Program-made: the position numbers and the translations under genes
The notes under the pieces: model-generated
What the model was told of the DNA's origin: nothing
The model's input: only the letters and a program-made list of their open reading frames with translations
Database searches by the model: none
Shown here: positions 17,149 through 26,582 of the stretch, piece by piece
How positions within the stretch are numbered: position 1 is the stretch's first letter
Layout: the number at the start of each line of letters is the position of its first letter
NCBI RefSeq assembly: GCF_024399315.1
Contig: NZ_CP075170.1
Coordinates: 3,844,001 to 3,908,000, forward strand
Direction: 5' to 3'
From: Chryseobacterium sp. MA9
GTDB lineage: Bacteria; Bacteroidota; Bacteroidia; Flavobacteriales; Weeksellaceae
Length of the DNA stretch: 64,000 nucleotides

Positions 17149-19875
17149 TTATCTCATAAAATAGCTGAAATAGCTACAGCTTCCCATCAGGTTCTTCGTT
17201 GTTTCAGTATCAGAATACTGAGCTTTCAACTGAGCAAAATAGGTTCTGTATTTCTGGTTTTTAAGATTGTCCATTTCCTTTTGGCGGGCATCTTCTTTTT
17301 CAGACCACTTAGGATCAGAATAATCAAAATCTTTTGGAGCCTTCGCTTCATACTGATAATATTTACCCTGTTCAGCACTTGCCATCTGGAATAAGATTCT
17401 TGCTTTTTCTTCCTTATTGTTGGAAAGTTTAAGTGCCTTTTGATAATAGCTGATTGATAGATCAAAATTATCAGGTTCAATATAAGAAGTGTCCAGGAAG
17501 TTTTTATAATAATACTTGTAAGGATTCTTTCTATCAGTATTCCAGAAGTCATATTTGCCTCCGTTGCTGTTGTCAATATCCATTACAAATAATTGACGAT
17601 AGTATCCTAAAATAGAGGTGTTGTACAATAGGTTTCCAATAAGCTGGTTGGCTTTTGCGGCTTTTTCATCTGTTCCGTTTCCTATCTTTTTAAGTTGAAT
17701 CAATGCATCTGCTAATTCAAGTTTGTCCATACTGGTTTTAATGAAAGGGAAATCGGTATAGCTCTCAGCTTTCATGCTTTCCGCATCCGGACTTCCAAAG
17801 CTTTCCCAAACATTATGCCCGAATACAAGATCTGAAATATTTTTAAATCCATCGTATTCAGTAGGAGCATATTGTTTGGTTGTAATGGTCTGTCCATTCT
17901 TTTCTGTCCATTCATAATTCTGTCTTGGGATACCGGCAAAGCTTTTTGCTTTTTCATAATAAGATTTCGCCTTTTCAAAATCGGCAAGTCTCATTGCTCT
18001 GTCTCCATAAATGGTATTGAAGAATGCATCGATATTACCTACGCTGTCCATGTTTTTGGCAATAATCTGCTGTTCAAACTGAGTTTTATTAGGCTTTCTG
18101 TAGAATTCTTCCACACTTTTCACAAGAGCTGAGTTCGGATTGTACTGAAGATCCGAAAGCTTATTGTTCATCAGGAATGATTTTCCGTCTTCACCCTGAA
18201 GGAAATAACGGTTTGCCATAACATCCTTAAGGAAATCAGCAGTAGACGGCACTTCACCATAATAATCAAAATTATCTGTAGTGGCTGTGTCTTTCTCTAC
18301 CTTTTTTTCTACGAAATACTCAGCATAATCTTTCATCAGGTGATCTTCATAGGCAGCGTCAATCCTTGGCTGGGAAACAATGTCATTCAGAACTTTCATT
18401 CTTTTGATCTCTTCCAGATATTCAGGGTTTGTTGTTTTAATATCTTCCAGGATTTCTGTGCTTCCCTTGTAATCTTTTTTCAGGAATTTAAGATAAGCAT
18501 CTGCGATCTGCCAATATTCATCCTTAGACTTTTCTTTGGTTTTGTCGGTGAATTTTTGAAGATCGTCAAGATAGTCCTTCATCTTATCATCATAGCCATA
18601 GCCGGAAGTCGTATAGAATGGAATCCTGTTTGGATTGTCCAGCAATTCATCATCGCTTTGATCCGTTTTCTTTCCATCAGCAGACTCTTTAGATTTTGAC
18701 CCTCCGAACAGGTTTTTAAAGAATCTTACAATTTTTTGCCAGAAAGAAAGCTTTTCCTCTTTTACTTCAGCTGTAGTAGTGGCTTTAGTATCTTTTGAAG
18801 TAGTATTGTTATCAGCTTTTCCTCTTTGTACATAGGGATTGTTGGCTGCATCAGAAGTGTAATAATAAGTAGGCAGATAGCTTCTTTCCAGTTCATTGAT
18901 GCTTCTCGCAGCCATTACCTTCAGGATCTCAGAATCAGGATTGATCTCATACATCTTTTCCATAGTAGGAATAGGATTGTTGAAATCTTCATATCCTAAA
19001 AGAAAATAAGCCATATTCTTTTCTTCGTTGGTATTGGCTCTTTTCATGATATTGCTGAAAGATGCCGTATCAGAAAGTTTCATAGAAACAAATGCAGATT
19101 CCTTGCGGTCTTTGCTGTTCATGAAGACCTGAAAGAAATTCCAGTTGGCATCACTGTTCATCTCCAATCCTCTTTGTGCTCCCCCCAGCTGATCCAGAGA
19201 CATGAAATAAACTGATCCTTTCAGTTTAATCGGGGCAACATAGGTTTTAAAAGCCTGCACCGCAGAATCATAATTTCTGGTATAATGATTCAGACGTACC
19301 AGCTGATATCCGTAACGCTGTTTGATTTCTGGGTTTCTCGCAGCATTGTACAAAGACGTTAAAGCAGCAATGGTTTTATCATAATCAAGAGCTGTAGCAT
19401 TTTTTCTGTTGGCATCTCTGTCGTAATAAAATGAATTCTCATTTTCAACATAATTGATGCTCATGTAAGGTTCCAGATACTTGGCTTCAATCAAATAATC
19501 AAGGCCTTCCTTATATTTCTGGTAGAATCCTGTTCCCAGCTTTTGTAGAAGAGGATTTGTCGGGTTTCCATTCTTTAAGGCATTCAGGTCGCTCATACTC
19601 ACTTTATATACCAGATTCTGAGTTTCGGTATAGCTAAGCTGATTGTTAAAGAACTTTTTCCATGTTTCAATATTATCATCAGGAATCAATGCAGGATTGT
19701 ATCCCCCATAAAATCTGCTTGAATAATTGTGCAGAAAAGGGAGGTAAGCCTTATCCTTGATAATGCTTTGCGTAAAAAGGTTGAAGTAATCATAATCAGG
19801 ATCTGACCATGCACAGGCGTCAGATTTTGTATAGAAAAGTGATACAACCGCAAGTGAAAGAATATACTTTTTCAT
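17149..19875 (-). CDS. Large exported helical-repeat protein of unknown function
   Basis: 908 residues with a signal peptide (KKYILSLAVVSLFYTKSDA, then CAWSDPDYDYFNLF). The rest is rich in paired helices of TPR/solenoid character (for example AYLKFLKKDYKGSTEILEDI and FEKAKSYYEKAKSFAG). In the middle, about residues 345-410, is a Ser/Lys/Thr-rich linker that contains an amphipathic WQKIVRFFKNLFGG. I do not recognise a named family. It is probably periplasmic or surface associated and lies 79 bp downstream of another exported gene on the same strand, so the two likely form an operon. Confidence 0.82.
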   Translation of the reverse strand: MKKYILSLAVVSLFYTKSDACAWSDPDYDYFNLFTQSIIKDKAYLPFLHNYSSRFYGGYNPALIPDDNIETWKKFFNNQLSYTETQNLVYKVSMSDLNALKNGNPTNPLLQKLGTGFYQKYKEGLDYLIEAKYLEPYMSINYVENENSFYYDRDANRKNATALDYDKTIAALTSLYNAARNPEIKQRYGYQLVRLNHYTRNYDSAVQAFKTYVAPIKLKGSVYFMSLDQLGGAQRGLEMNSDANWNFFQVFMNSKDRKESAFVSMKLSDTASFSNIMKRANTNEEKNMAYFLLGYEDFNNPIPTMEKMYEINPDSEILKVMAARSINELERSYLPTYYYTSDAANNPYVQRGKADNNTTSKDTKATTTAEVKEEKLSFWQKIVRFFKNLFGGSKSKESADGKKTDQSDDELLDNPNRIPFYTTSGYGYDDKMKDYLDDLQKFTDKTKEKSKDEYWQIADAYLKFLKKDYKGSTEILEDIKTTNPEYLEEIKRMKVLNDIVSQPRIDAAYEDHLMKDYAEYFVEKKVEKDTATTDNFDYYGEVPSTADFLKDVMANRYFLQGEDGKSFLMNNKLSDLQYNPNSALVKSVEEFYRKPNKTQFEQQIIAKNMDSVGNIDAFFNTIYGDRAMRLADFEKAKSYYEKAKSFAGIPRQNYEWTEKNGQTITTKQYAPTEYDGFKNISDLVFGHNVWESFGSPDAESMKAESYTDFPFIKTSMDKLELADALIQLKKIGNGTDEKAAKANQLIGNLLYNTSILGYYRQLFVMDIDNSNGGKYDFWNTDRKNPYKYYYKNFLDTSYIEPDNFDLSISYYQKALKLSNNKEEKARILFQMASAEQGKYYQYEAKAPKDFDYSDPKWSEKEDARQKEMDNLKNQKYRTYFAQLKAQYSDTETTKNLMGSCSYFSYFMR

Positions 19876-19954
19876 AGGGTTCGTAGTGTTTTTTTAGTTT
19901 TATATAATAGTTTATGGTTGGTTTGACAGGTGGTGTGCCTCTATCTCTGTGAGA

Positions 19955-20932
19955 TTAAAATTTCCGATCTAACACAAATTTACTATCTAATTGATAATAA
20001 ATAATATTAAAATGTGGTATTTTTTTCTCTAAAAAAGTAATAACCTCTTCAAGTTGTTCTTCAGAGATTTCTTCTGCCTTTATTTTGAAACCTTTGTTTA
20101 AATAACTTCCAAAGTAGAATCCATCTTTCAGAACCTGAATTTCATGGTCGGATATCTTCTTAAAATTTGGATTTTTCAGGTCTCTTTTGGATAAAGCATT
20201 GATCAATTTATGTTTACCTAAATGATTGGTGACAATTCCCCATGAATAAATTGGAAGTGCTACTTCAATTTTTTTCATAGGGTAGTCTTCCATTTTTGAA
20301 AGATAACTTTTTAGGATGTTTACATCCAGAATCGAGTTTTTGTCAGATTTTTCCAATGGTGATGAAGTGGAGTAGCACATCAGATATACTTTTCCCACAG
20401 GAGGAATTCCGGTCTGCTTTTTATCTTTCACCTGGTGAAGACGGAGTGTGCAGGTGACTTCTTTCCCGGAGATCTTTTTGAGCTCTTTCAGAAATTTAAA
20501 ATAATCATTTCGTGTTCCGGCCGTCCAGTCACAGTCGATCTGAATTTCACTGTTTGTTTTCAGCTGATATTCTTCCGTTTTCTTTTGAATTAAAAGATGA
20601 ATACTTTCCGCAAGAAACCTGATCTCTTCTGCGGAAATACTCAGGAATGTCTGATTGGTAATGAAAACCGTTGGGACTATCTGTTTATTTGTCTGAAAAC
20701 TCTTGTCTTTTGTGATGACAGCCACCGGCTGAAATTTTCCGTTCACTTTATCTACATCAAAAAATCTGGTATATAAGTAAGGAACGGTTGCCTGGTCTAA
20801 GGTTTTCTTTTCTTCGCGGTCCAGCTTTAGATTGGTTTTCCAATAATAAAATGTGTAAGGATGATTCTCTTTCCTGTTGCATGATACAACGAGAAAAAGA
20901 AGAAATAGAAGTAAAATTTTAATTTTTTTCAT
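19955..20932 (-). CDS. Putative lipoprotein, possibly TIM-barrel glycosidase-like
   Basis: 325 residues with a lipoprotein signal (LLLFLLFLVVSC, Cys at 18). The pattern VPYLYTRFFDVD near the start, IQIDCDWTAGTRNDYFKFLKEL in the middle and KIEVALPIYSWG later resembles alpha/beta-barrel proteins such as DUF3142-like glycosyl-hydrolase relatives, but this is a weak impression. It is the first gene of a likely two-gene unit with the 908-aa protein. Function unknown. Confidence 0.75.
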   Translation of the reverse strand: MKKIKILLLFLLFLVVSCNRKENHPYTFYYWKTNLKLDREEKKTLDQATVPYLYTRFFDVDKVNGKFQPVAVITKDKSFQTNKQIVPTVFITNQTFLSISAEEIRFLAESIHLLIQKKTEEYQLKTNSEIQIDCDWTAGTRNDYFKFLKELKKISGKEVTCTLRLHQVKDKKQTGIPPVGKVYLMCYSTSSPLEKSDKNSILDVNILKSYLSKMEDYPMKKIEVALPIYSWGIVTNHLGKHKLINALSKRDLKNPNFKKISDHEIQVLKDGFYFGSYLNKGFKIKAEEISEEQLEEVITFLEKKIPHFNIIYYQLDSKFVLDRKF

Positions 20933-20969
20933 TGGTATAAATCGCTCTTGCCATCAGAATTCATTTCAG

Positions 20970-21044
20970 TCATATCAGAAACAGAGCAGCTACAAAATAT
21001 AAAATGCTGATGCACAGAATCACTGGGCTGAAAATAATTTTCGT
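20970..21044 (-). pseudogene. Remnant of a duplicated copy of the 21198-21623 gene
   Basis: A 25-codon minus-strand stretch reads (T)KIIFSPVILCISIF..., matching the signal peptide KKIFSLLILCISIF of the intact neighbour, but with ACG in place of ATG and a stop after 24 codons. The upstream spacer is also shared. This is a decayed 5' fragment left by a tandem duplication of about 580 bp. Confidence 0.75.
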
Positions 21045-21187
21045 CAATTATTTTTTCAAAAATAAAGATATTTAGGGAGAATATAAACCGTAAAATCCCG
21101 GTGATTGGTTATTGATTGGGGAATTTTATAATTTGAAGGATGGTTTCCCAAAATATGAAAACCACCCCAAATAAGGAGTGGCTTTCC
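20995..21187. repeat. Diverged direct repeat, copy A (copy B at about 21577-21768)
   Basis: Copies A and B share the signal-peptide region, the CAAAAATA promoter box, a CCGTAAAA-(A)CCCGG(T) segment, a TTTATAATT/TTCTATAATT segment and the AAACCACCC...GGAGTGGC hairpin, in the same order about 580 bp apart. Confidence 0.75.
21157..21186 (-). terminator. Terminator of the 21198-21623 gene
   Basis: GAAAACCACCCC / GGAGTGGCTTTC hairpin with G-U pairs, T-rich on the minus strand; duplicated at 21738. Confidence 0.65.
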
Positions 21188-21197
21188 ATATATTATT

Positions 21198-21623
21198 TTA
21201 CTGCTTATACAATTCACTTTCACACTTACAGGTTTCTTTGTCGATACTCTCCCTGGAAGAGCAGCAGCCATCAAGATGTAAGATGTTTCCCTTTTCATCG
21301 GTAAGGTAAATTTTATCTTTGTCAAATTTTACCAAAAAAGTCTCTTCGTATTTCTTGAAAACTACTTTCATTACTTTATTTGGAGCATATTTTCCGGCAT
21401 TTACTTCCTCTTTTGTTTCTTCTCCGTCAGCCTGATTTATTTGAACATATCCAAAATGAACGTCACCATTCTTTTTAATATCCATATAGTAGTGAGGAGT
21501 ACCGGTACCGCTATATCCTTTCATAATATCAAAACTTCTGTGTCCTGTAAAAGGAAGCTTTACTTCTTGAGCCAATGTAAAAATACTGATACACAGAATG
21601 AGTAAACTGAAAATCTTTTTCAT
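21198..21623 (-). CDS. Small exported protein of unknown function
   Basis: 141 residues starting MKKIFSLL at 21623, with a signal peptide (KKIFSLLILCISIFTLAQ) and a mature beta-rich domain (FTGHRSFDI, HYYMDIKKNGDVHFGY, KVVFKKYEETFLVKF). The tail has four Cys (DGCCSSRES and CKCE) that may form disulfides or bind metal. The frame opens a few codons earlier at a TTG in an A12 tract, but that lies on the promoter box at 21636-21643. No family recognised. A decayed duplicate lies directly downstream. Confidence 0.78.
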   Translation of the reverse strand: MKKIFSLLILCISIFTLAQEVKLPFTGHRSFDIMKGYSGTGTPHYYMDIKKNGDVHFGYVQINQADGEETKEEVNAGKYAPNKVMKVVFKKYEETFLVKFDKDKIYLTDEKGNILHLDGCCSSRESIDKETCKCESELYKQ

Positions 21624-21635
21624 ATTTTTTTTTTT

Positions 21636-21643
21636 CAAAAATA
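21636..21643 (-). promoter_or_regulatory. -7 element of the 21198-21623 gene
   Basis: Minus-strand TATTTTTG matches TAnnTTTG, followed by an A-rich leader of about 12 nt before the ATG. Confidence 0.5.
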
Positions 21644-21737
21644 AATATATTTAATCAATAATAGATACCGTAAAAACCCGGTTATTAAGCGCATTGAAAT
21701 TTCTATAATTCGACAGGGTGGCTTCTCAACATAACTA

Positions 21738-21767
21738 TAAAAAACCACCCGCAAAGGAGTGGCTTTT
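21738..21767 (-). terminator. Terminator of the glycerol operon
   Basis: AAAACCACCC / GGAGTGGCTTTT hairpin with minus-strand T run, 20 bp past the last gene of the operon. A sister copy lies at 21157. Confidence 0.75.
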
Positions 21768-21787
21768 ATAATTTAGTTAAATTCAGA

Positions 21788-22600
21788 TTAAAAAACGGTT
21801 GCTGCAAGCTGGATTCTGGCATATTTGTTAGACGGATTCCACATGGCCATCATTGATACAGGAAGACTGTAGTGATCTGTGATCTTAACCACTTTTCCTG
21901 CTTTTACACCTACATTTACAATATCGAAGCTGTTTTTGCCGTTACCATACAAAAAGGTTTTGTCATTAAGGGCAAATCCGGCTCCTACAAAAGCATCCAG
22001 GTTTACTTTCTGACCACTGATGACAGGATAACTTGCCTGAACATACGTAGAGTATCTGTTTTTCTTATAACTTCCGTCAGCTTCCAGAATGACTTCTCCC
22101 GCATTGGCTCCTCCATACAGCATAATGTCAGCTTCAATATTGATCGGAAAAGAAGGCCCGAAAGTATAATTTGTTCTTAAATCAATAATATGGGCTGTTC
22201 TTCTCTGTGAATAGCTGAAGATATCATCAGCGGCCACTGCAGTATTGATATTTCTGGAGTTATAAAGATCCCATAATCCAATATAAAAACGCCTGTCAGA
22301 ATACTGGACATAGTAATTGATCTCCTTATAATGGGTATTGTCTTTGTCATCCGCTAATGCAGAAGCTCCCCATATTCCCACTTTCCATTTCTTATCCGCA
22401 TCCAAAGCATATGAAAGGTTTCCCATCACAACAGGTTTGTCTGTAATAATAAGCCCTCTCCATAAGTGATTGTTCTGAATATTGGCTGTAAAATCAAGCC
22501 TTCCTTCTTTGGTTTCCTTGGCTTCACCATTTTCCTGTGAAAATAATCTTCCTGTGCCTATAGCAAGAAGAAAGATTCCCTTTAAGATTTTTTTCATCAT
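21788..22600 (-). CDS. Outer-membrane/periplasmic protein of the glycerol operon
   Basis: 270 residues starting at ATG 22600 (or the adjacent ATG 22597). Signal peptide MMKKILKGIFLLAIGTGRLFSQ, then alternating amphipathic strands (ANIQNNHLWRGLIITDKPVV, YYVQYSDRRFYIGLWDLY, YSTYVQASYPVI, ARIQLAATVF) ending in Phe, typical of an outer-membrane beta-barrel. It begins 5 bp after glpF, so it is the last gene of glpD-glpK-glpF. It may be an outer-membrane pore or envelope component used with glycerol uptake; that role is inferred from position. The longer frame reading into glpF is not used. Confidence 0.8.
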   Translation of the reverse strand: MMKKILKGIFLLAIGTGRLFSQENGEAKETKEGRLDFTANIQNNHLWRGLIITDKPVVMGNLSYALDADKKWKVGIWGASALADDKDNTHYKEINYYVQYSDRRFYIGLWDLYNSRNINTAVAADDIFSYSQRRTAHIIDLRTNYTFGPSFPINIEADIMLYGGANAGEVILEADGSYKKNRYSTYVQASYPVISGQKVNLDAFVGAGFALNDKTFLYGNGKNSFDIVNVGVKAGKVVKITDHYSLPVSMMAMWNPSNKYARIQLAATVF

Positions 22601-22605
22601 TTGTT

Positions 22606-23337
22606 TTATTTTAAAAATCCATATATAACTGCTGCGATAATAGCTCCTGTAATTGGGCCTATAACAGGAATCCAGGCATATCCCCAATCACTGCTTCCTT
22701 TTACAGGTAAGATGGCGTGCATGATTCTTGGGGCAAGATCTCTCGCGGGGTTGATCGCGTATCCTGTGGTTCCACCAAGAGATAAACCTATTACCCATAC
22801 AAGAAAGGTAACGGGAATAGCCCCTACAGTACCTAATCCTACTTTTGCGGTTGGATCTGCCTGTAAAGAAATACTTGGGTCAGAAAAATGAAAAATAACA
22901 AACACCAGAACAAATGTTCCAATAATCTCACTGATCAGATTAGAAGATGTTTTCCTGATAGCCGGACCAGTACTGAAGCAGGCCAGTTTAGCCCCTTCAT
23001 CTTCTGTAATCGCAAAATGATCTTTGTGGAACAGCCATACTAAAAATGCACCCAGCATTCCTCCTATCATTTGAGCTGCGATATAGGACGGAACAAGGTC
23101 CCAGGAAAATTTTCCTGCGATAGCCAGACCAATGGTTACAGCTGGATTCAGGTGGGCACCACTTATTGGCCCTGCAACAGTTACCCCCACAAAAACGGCT
23201 AGTGCCCATGCGGTTGTAATAACAATCCATCCGGAATTATTTCCTTTCGTATCTTTCAAGACAACATTGGCTACAACACCGTTGCCTAATAATATAAGAA
23301 GCATCGTCCCGATAACTTCTGCGATAAATGGGGTCAT
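22606..23337 (-). CDS. glpF: Glycerol uptake facilitator (aquaglyceroporin)
   Basis: 243 residues, six TM helices and two half-helices. Both pore motifs are present: SGAHLNPAVTIG and YAINPARDLAPR. The Asp after the second NPAR is the usual mark of glycerol facilitators rather than water-only channels. It lets glycerol diffuse across the inner membrane, where GlpK traps it. The start is MTPFIAEVIG (23337); upstream codons belong to the glpK end. 23 bp downstream of glpK. Confidence 0.95.
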   Translation of the reverse strand: MTPFIAEVIGTMLLILLGNGVVANVVLKDTKGNNSGWIVITTAWALAVFVGVTVAGPISGAHLNPAVTIGLAIAGKFSWDLVPSYIAAQMIGGMLGAFLVWLFHKDHFAITEDEGAKLACFSTGPAIRKTSSNLISEIIGTFVLVFVIFHFSDPSISLQADPTAKVGLGTVGAIPVTFLVWVIGLSLGGTTGYAINPARDLAPRIMHAILPVKGSSDWGYAWIPVIGPITGAIIAAVIYGFLK

Positions 23338-23360
23338 ATAAGTTTTTTTTGATAAGTAAA

Positions 23361-24857
23361 TTAATCTTCTATCCAGCTTTGAGAACGTGATACAGCTCTT
23401 CTCCATGAGTGTACCATTTTATCAACATGTTCTTTTTCCAACTGAGGATGGAAATCTTTATCAACAATCCATTGAGACTGAATTTCAGCTACATCTTTCC
23501 AGTATCCTACAGCAAGGCCGGCAAGGTAGGCTGCTCCTAATGCTGTTGTTTCAAGTGTTTTAGGGCGTATGATTTTAAAGCCGAAGAGGTCAGACTGTAT
23601 CTGCATCAGAAGATCACTTGCAGAGGCACCACCGTCTACTCTTAATTCAAGGCTTGCCCTTCCGGAATCTGCTTCCATGGCTTTTACAATATCATAAACC
23701 TGAAATGCAATTCCTTCCAGTGTTGCTCTGGCGATATGTCCGTCAGTAGTACCGCGGGTGATTCCTACAATAGTTCCACGGGCATACTGGTCCCAATGAG
23801 GAGCACCAAGCCCTGTTAATGCAGGAACGAAATAAACACCGCCATTATCTTCTACAGATGCAGCCAGTTCGTTCACCTGATCAGAAGAATGAATAATTTT
23901 AAGGCCATCTCTCAGCCATTGAATAGCCGCGCCTCCTACAAATACGCTTCCTTCGAGTGCATAGTTCACCTCTCCATTGATTTTCCAGGCTACTGTAGTA
24001 AGAAGATTGTTTTTAGAAGAAACTGCTTCAGTTCCTGTATTCATCAACAAGAAACATCCTGTTCCATAGGTATTTTTTACCATTCCCGGAGTGGTACACA
24101 TTTGCCCGAATAAAGCGGCTTGTTGGTCACCTGCAATTCCGGCAATCGGGATTTTGGTAGAGAAGAGAGTAGTGGCAGTTTCGCCATATATTTCACTGCT
24201 TTGTTTTACTGCGGGAAGAATAGCTTTCGGAATGTTGAATAATTCTAATAAATCATTATCCCATTCTAAGGTATGGATGTTGAGAAGCATTGTTCTGCTG
24301 GCATTGGAAACGTCCGTGATAAACATTTTTCCGCGGGTAAGTTTCCAGACAAGCCAGGTATCAACAGTTCCGAAACATAATTTTCCTTCTTCCGCCTTTT
24401 GTCTGGCTCCTTCTACATTATCAAGAATCCATTTTAGTTTGGTCGCTGAAAAGTAAGCATCCAGAACAAGTCCTGTTTTTTCTTTGATCATTTCCGCGTG
24501 TCCTTGTTCTTTCAGTTCATCACAGTATTTTGAGGTTCTGCGATCTTGCCATACGATAGCATTGTAAATGGGTTCCCCGGTTTCTTTGTCCCAAACGATT
24601 GTAGTTTCACGTTGATTTGTAATACCGATCGCAGCAACTTCCAGTCCGGAGATACCTGCTTTCGCTATACTTTCTGCAGCTACAGAGATTTGTGATGACC
24701 AGATTTCGTTGGGATCGTGCTCTACCCAGCCTGGGGTAGGGAATATCTGTTCGAAATCTTTTTGCGATACATATTTGATTTCTCCACTGTGATTGAAGAG
24801 AATCGCTCTGGAGGACGTTGTCCCCTGGTCTAGAGCGAGAATTAGTTTTTCATTCAT
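23361..24857 (-). CDS. glpK: Glycerol kinase
   Basis: 498 residues of the FGGY/actin-like kinase fold. It phosphorylates glycerol with ATP to sn-glycerol 3-phosphate. Motifs are the N-terminal phosphate loop [15 protein letters not shown], the glycerol-binding segment [19 protein letters not shown], and [18 protein letters not shown] in the C-terminal half, with RVDGGAS near the ATP site. Located 10 bp after glpD. Full length, no abnormality. Confidence 0.97.
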   Translation of the reverse strand: MNEKLILALDQGTTSSRAILFNHSGEIKYVSQKDFEQIFPTPGWVEHDPNEIWSSQISVAAESIAKAGISGLEVAAIGITNQRETTIVWDKETGEPIYNAIVWQDRRTSKYCDELKEQGHAEMIKEKTGLVLDAYFSATKLKWILDNVEGARQKAEEGKLCFGTVDTWLVWKLTRGKMFITDVSNASRTMLLNIHTLEWDNDLLELFNIPKAILPAVKQSSEIYGETATTLFSTKIPIAGIAGDQQAALFGQMCTTPGMVKNTYGTGCFLLMNTGTEAVSSKNNLLTTVAWKINGEVNYALEGSVFVGGAAIQWLRDGLKIIHSSDQVNELAASVEDNGGVYFVPALTGLGAPHWDQYARGTIVGITRGTTDGHIARATLEGIAFQVYDIVKAMEADSGRASLELRVDGGASASDLLMQIQSDLFGFKIIRPKTLETTALGAAYLAGLAVGYWKDVAEIQSQWIVDKDFHPQLEKEHVDKMVHSWRRAVSRSQSWIED

Positions 24858-24867
24858 GTATATAATG

Positions 24868-26466
24868 CTAATTTAGGTTGATAACTTTAGGTGAATAAGG
24901 CGTTAATAAATACCCTCTTGCTAATTCTATGAATTCATTTTCCTGTTGCTGAGCCCATTCTTCAGAATATCCTTTTTCTTCAGCAATGATTCTTGCTACG
25001 TTATGAGCAGTGTCAATAGCAGCTCTTGCATCAAGGAACAGTAAACGTACTCTTCTTGCCAGGATGTCCTCAATGGTTTCTGCCATCTCCGTTCTTACAG
25101 CCCATACTATCTCTGCTACAGTGAAAGGGTGATCAGGGTGAATTTTTTGAGCATAGCGGGGATTGCTTTCCTGTAATGCTTTTATGGCTGGAATATCAGA
25201 TCCGTAAACGTATAGGTGATTTGTTCTGTCTACCTGCTCTGGTTTCATGTTTCCATGGATGGAAAGGTGCTCGGTTTTAGATGGGTTATTTCCCAACCTG
25301 TGAATTTTCATGGCTTCATCTATGGTATCTTCTGCCATTTTACGATAGGTAGTCCATTTTCCTCCGATGATAGAAACCAATCCTGTTTCTGAAGTAATAA
25401 CTTTGTGGCTTCGGGAAACCTCTTTTGTACTTTTGCTGCCATCTTTAGGAGCGGCAAGAGGTCGTAGTCCTGCAAAAACAGATTTTACGTCTTCACGAGT
25501 GGGTTTTTTAGCTAAATATTGTCTTGCTGTATTTAAAACAAAGCTAATCTCTTCTTCCAGCGCACGAGGTTCAAAGCTTTCATCCTTTAAAAGAGTGTCA
25601 GTAGTTCCTACTAAAGCTCTGTCATGCCATGGAACAACAAACAAAACCCTTCCGTCTGAAGTTTTAGGAATCATGATCGCATCGTCACTTTTCAGGAAAG
25701 ACTTGTCTAATACAAGGTGAATTCCCTGGCTTGGCACAACGAGTTTACCATGCTTAGGATTGTTCATATTAAGGATGTCGTTCGTAAAGACACCGGTTGC
25801 GTTGATGACCACCTTACCATGAATCTGATATTGCTGTTTAGAAAACTGATCTTCTGCAACCACACCGATTACTTTATCAGAAGCATCTTTCAAAAGATTG
25901 ACTACTTTTACATAATTAACCGCACTTCCGCCTTTTTCAATAATAGTTTGGGTAAGGTTGATCGCAAGTCTGGCATCGTCAAATTGTCCGTCCTGGTAAA
26001 CAACACCACTCATCAAGTGATTTTGTTCAATAGTCGGAAGCTTTTCAACGGTTTTTGATTTGCTGATGTATCTCGTTTTACCCAGACTCAGTTTTCCGGC
26101 AAGAAAATCATAAATGGACAGTCCTATTTTATAGTAGATTCCTCCCCACCATGTGTAATTTGGAATAATGAAAGACTGATTTTTTACGATATGTGCTGCA
26201 TTTTTTGCTAAGAGTCCTCTTTCCTTTAATGCTTCTTTTACCAATCCGACATCTCCCTGGGCAAGATATCTAACTCCACCGTGTACCAGTTTGGTACTTC
26301 TGCTGGATGTTGCTTTTGCAAAGTCATGAGATTCAAGTAATAAAGTTTTGAATCCTCTGCTTACTGCATCTAATGCCGAACCTAAACCACTGGCTCCTCC
26401 TCCTATGACAATAAAGTCCCATTCTTTTACTTGGGTTAACTTACTGAGTTCTTCGTTTCGTTTCAT
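24868..26466 (-). CDS. glpD: FAD-dependent glycerol-3-phosphate dehydrogenase
   Basis: 532 residues. It oxidises glycerol 3-phosphate to dihydroxyacetone phosphate and passes electrons to quinone at the inner membrane. The FAD site is [18 protein letters not shown] near residue 16; further family segments are [38 protein letters not shown] and [16 protein letters not shown]. First gene of glpD-glpK-glpF-OMP. A TATATTTG box lies upstream, overlapped downstream by repeated GTTTCGTTT motifs, so control by the divergent GlpR is likely. Confidence 0.97.
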   Translation of the reverse strand: MKRNEELSKLTQVKEWDFIVIGGGASGLGSALDAVSRGFKTLLLESHDFAKATSSRSTKLVHGGVRYLAQGDVGLVKEALKERGLLAKNAAHIVKNQSFIIPNYTWWGGIYYKIGLSIYDFLAGKLSLGKTRYISKSKTVEKLPTIEQNHLMSGVVYQDGQFDDARLAINLTQTIIEKGGSAVNYVKVVNLLKDASDKVIGVVAEDQFSKQQYQIHGKVVINATGVFTNDILNMNNPKHGKLVVPSQGIHLVLDKSFLKSDDAIMIPKTSDGRVLFVVPWHDRALVGTTDTLLKDESFEPRALEEEISFVLNTARQYLAKKPTREDVKSVFAGLRPLAAPKDGSKSTKEVSRSHKVITSETGLVSIIGGKWTTYRKMAEDTIDEAMKIHRLGNNPSKTEHLSIHGNMKPEQVDRTNHLYVYGSDIPAIKALQESNPRYAQKIHPDHPFTVAEIVWAVRTEMAETIEDILARRVRLLFLDARAAIDTAHNVARIIAEEKGYSEEWAQQQENEFIELARGYLLTPYSPKVINLN

Positions 26467-26582
26467 AAATGTTTCGTTTATGTTTCGTTTTCAAATATAT
26501 AAATTAAAAATGAAAGCAAAAAGAAAATAAATGAAATTTTAAGATGTGGAAAAAAATCGGTATTTTTGATGAAACGAATAAA
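26467..26582. promoter_or_regulatory. Divergent glpD/glpR promoter region with GlpR-like operator repeats
   Basis: GTTTCGTTT occurs at 26471-26479 and 26482-26490 (11-bp period), between the minus-strand -7 box TATATTTG (26492-26499) and glpD. On the plus side TATTTTTG (26561-26568) is followed directly by ATGAAACGAAT. The TTTCGTTT/AAACGAA motif thus overlaps both transcription starts, as expected for a DeoR-type repressor that also controls itself. Confidence 0.6.
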
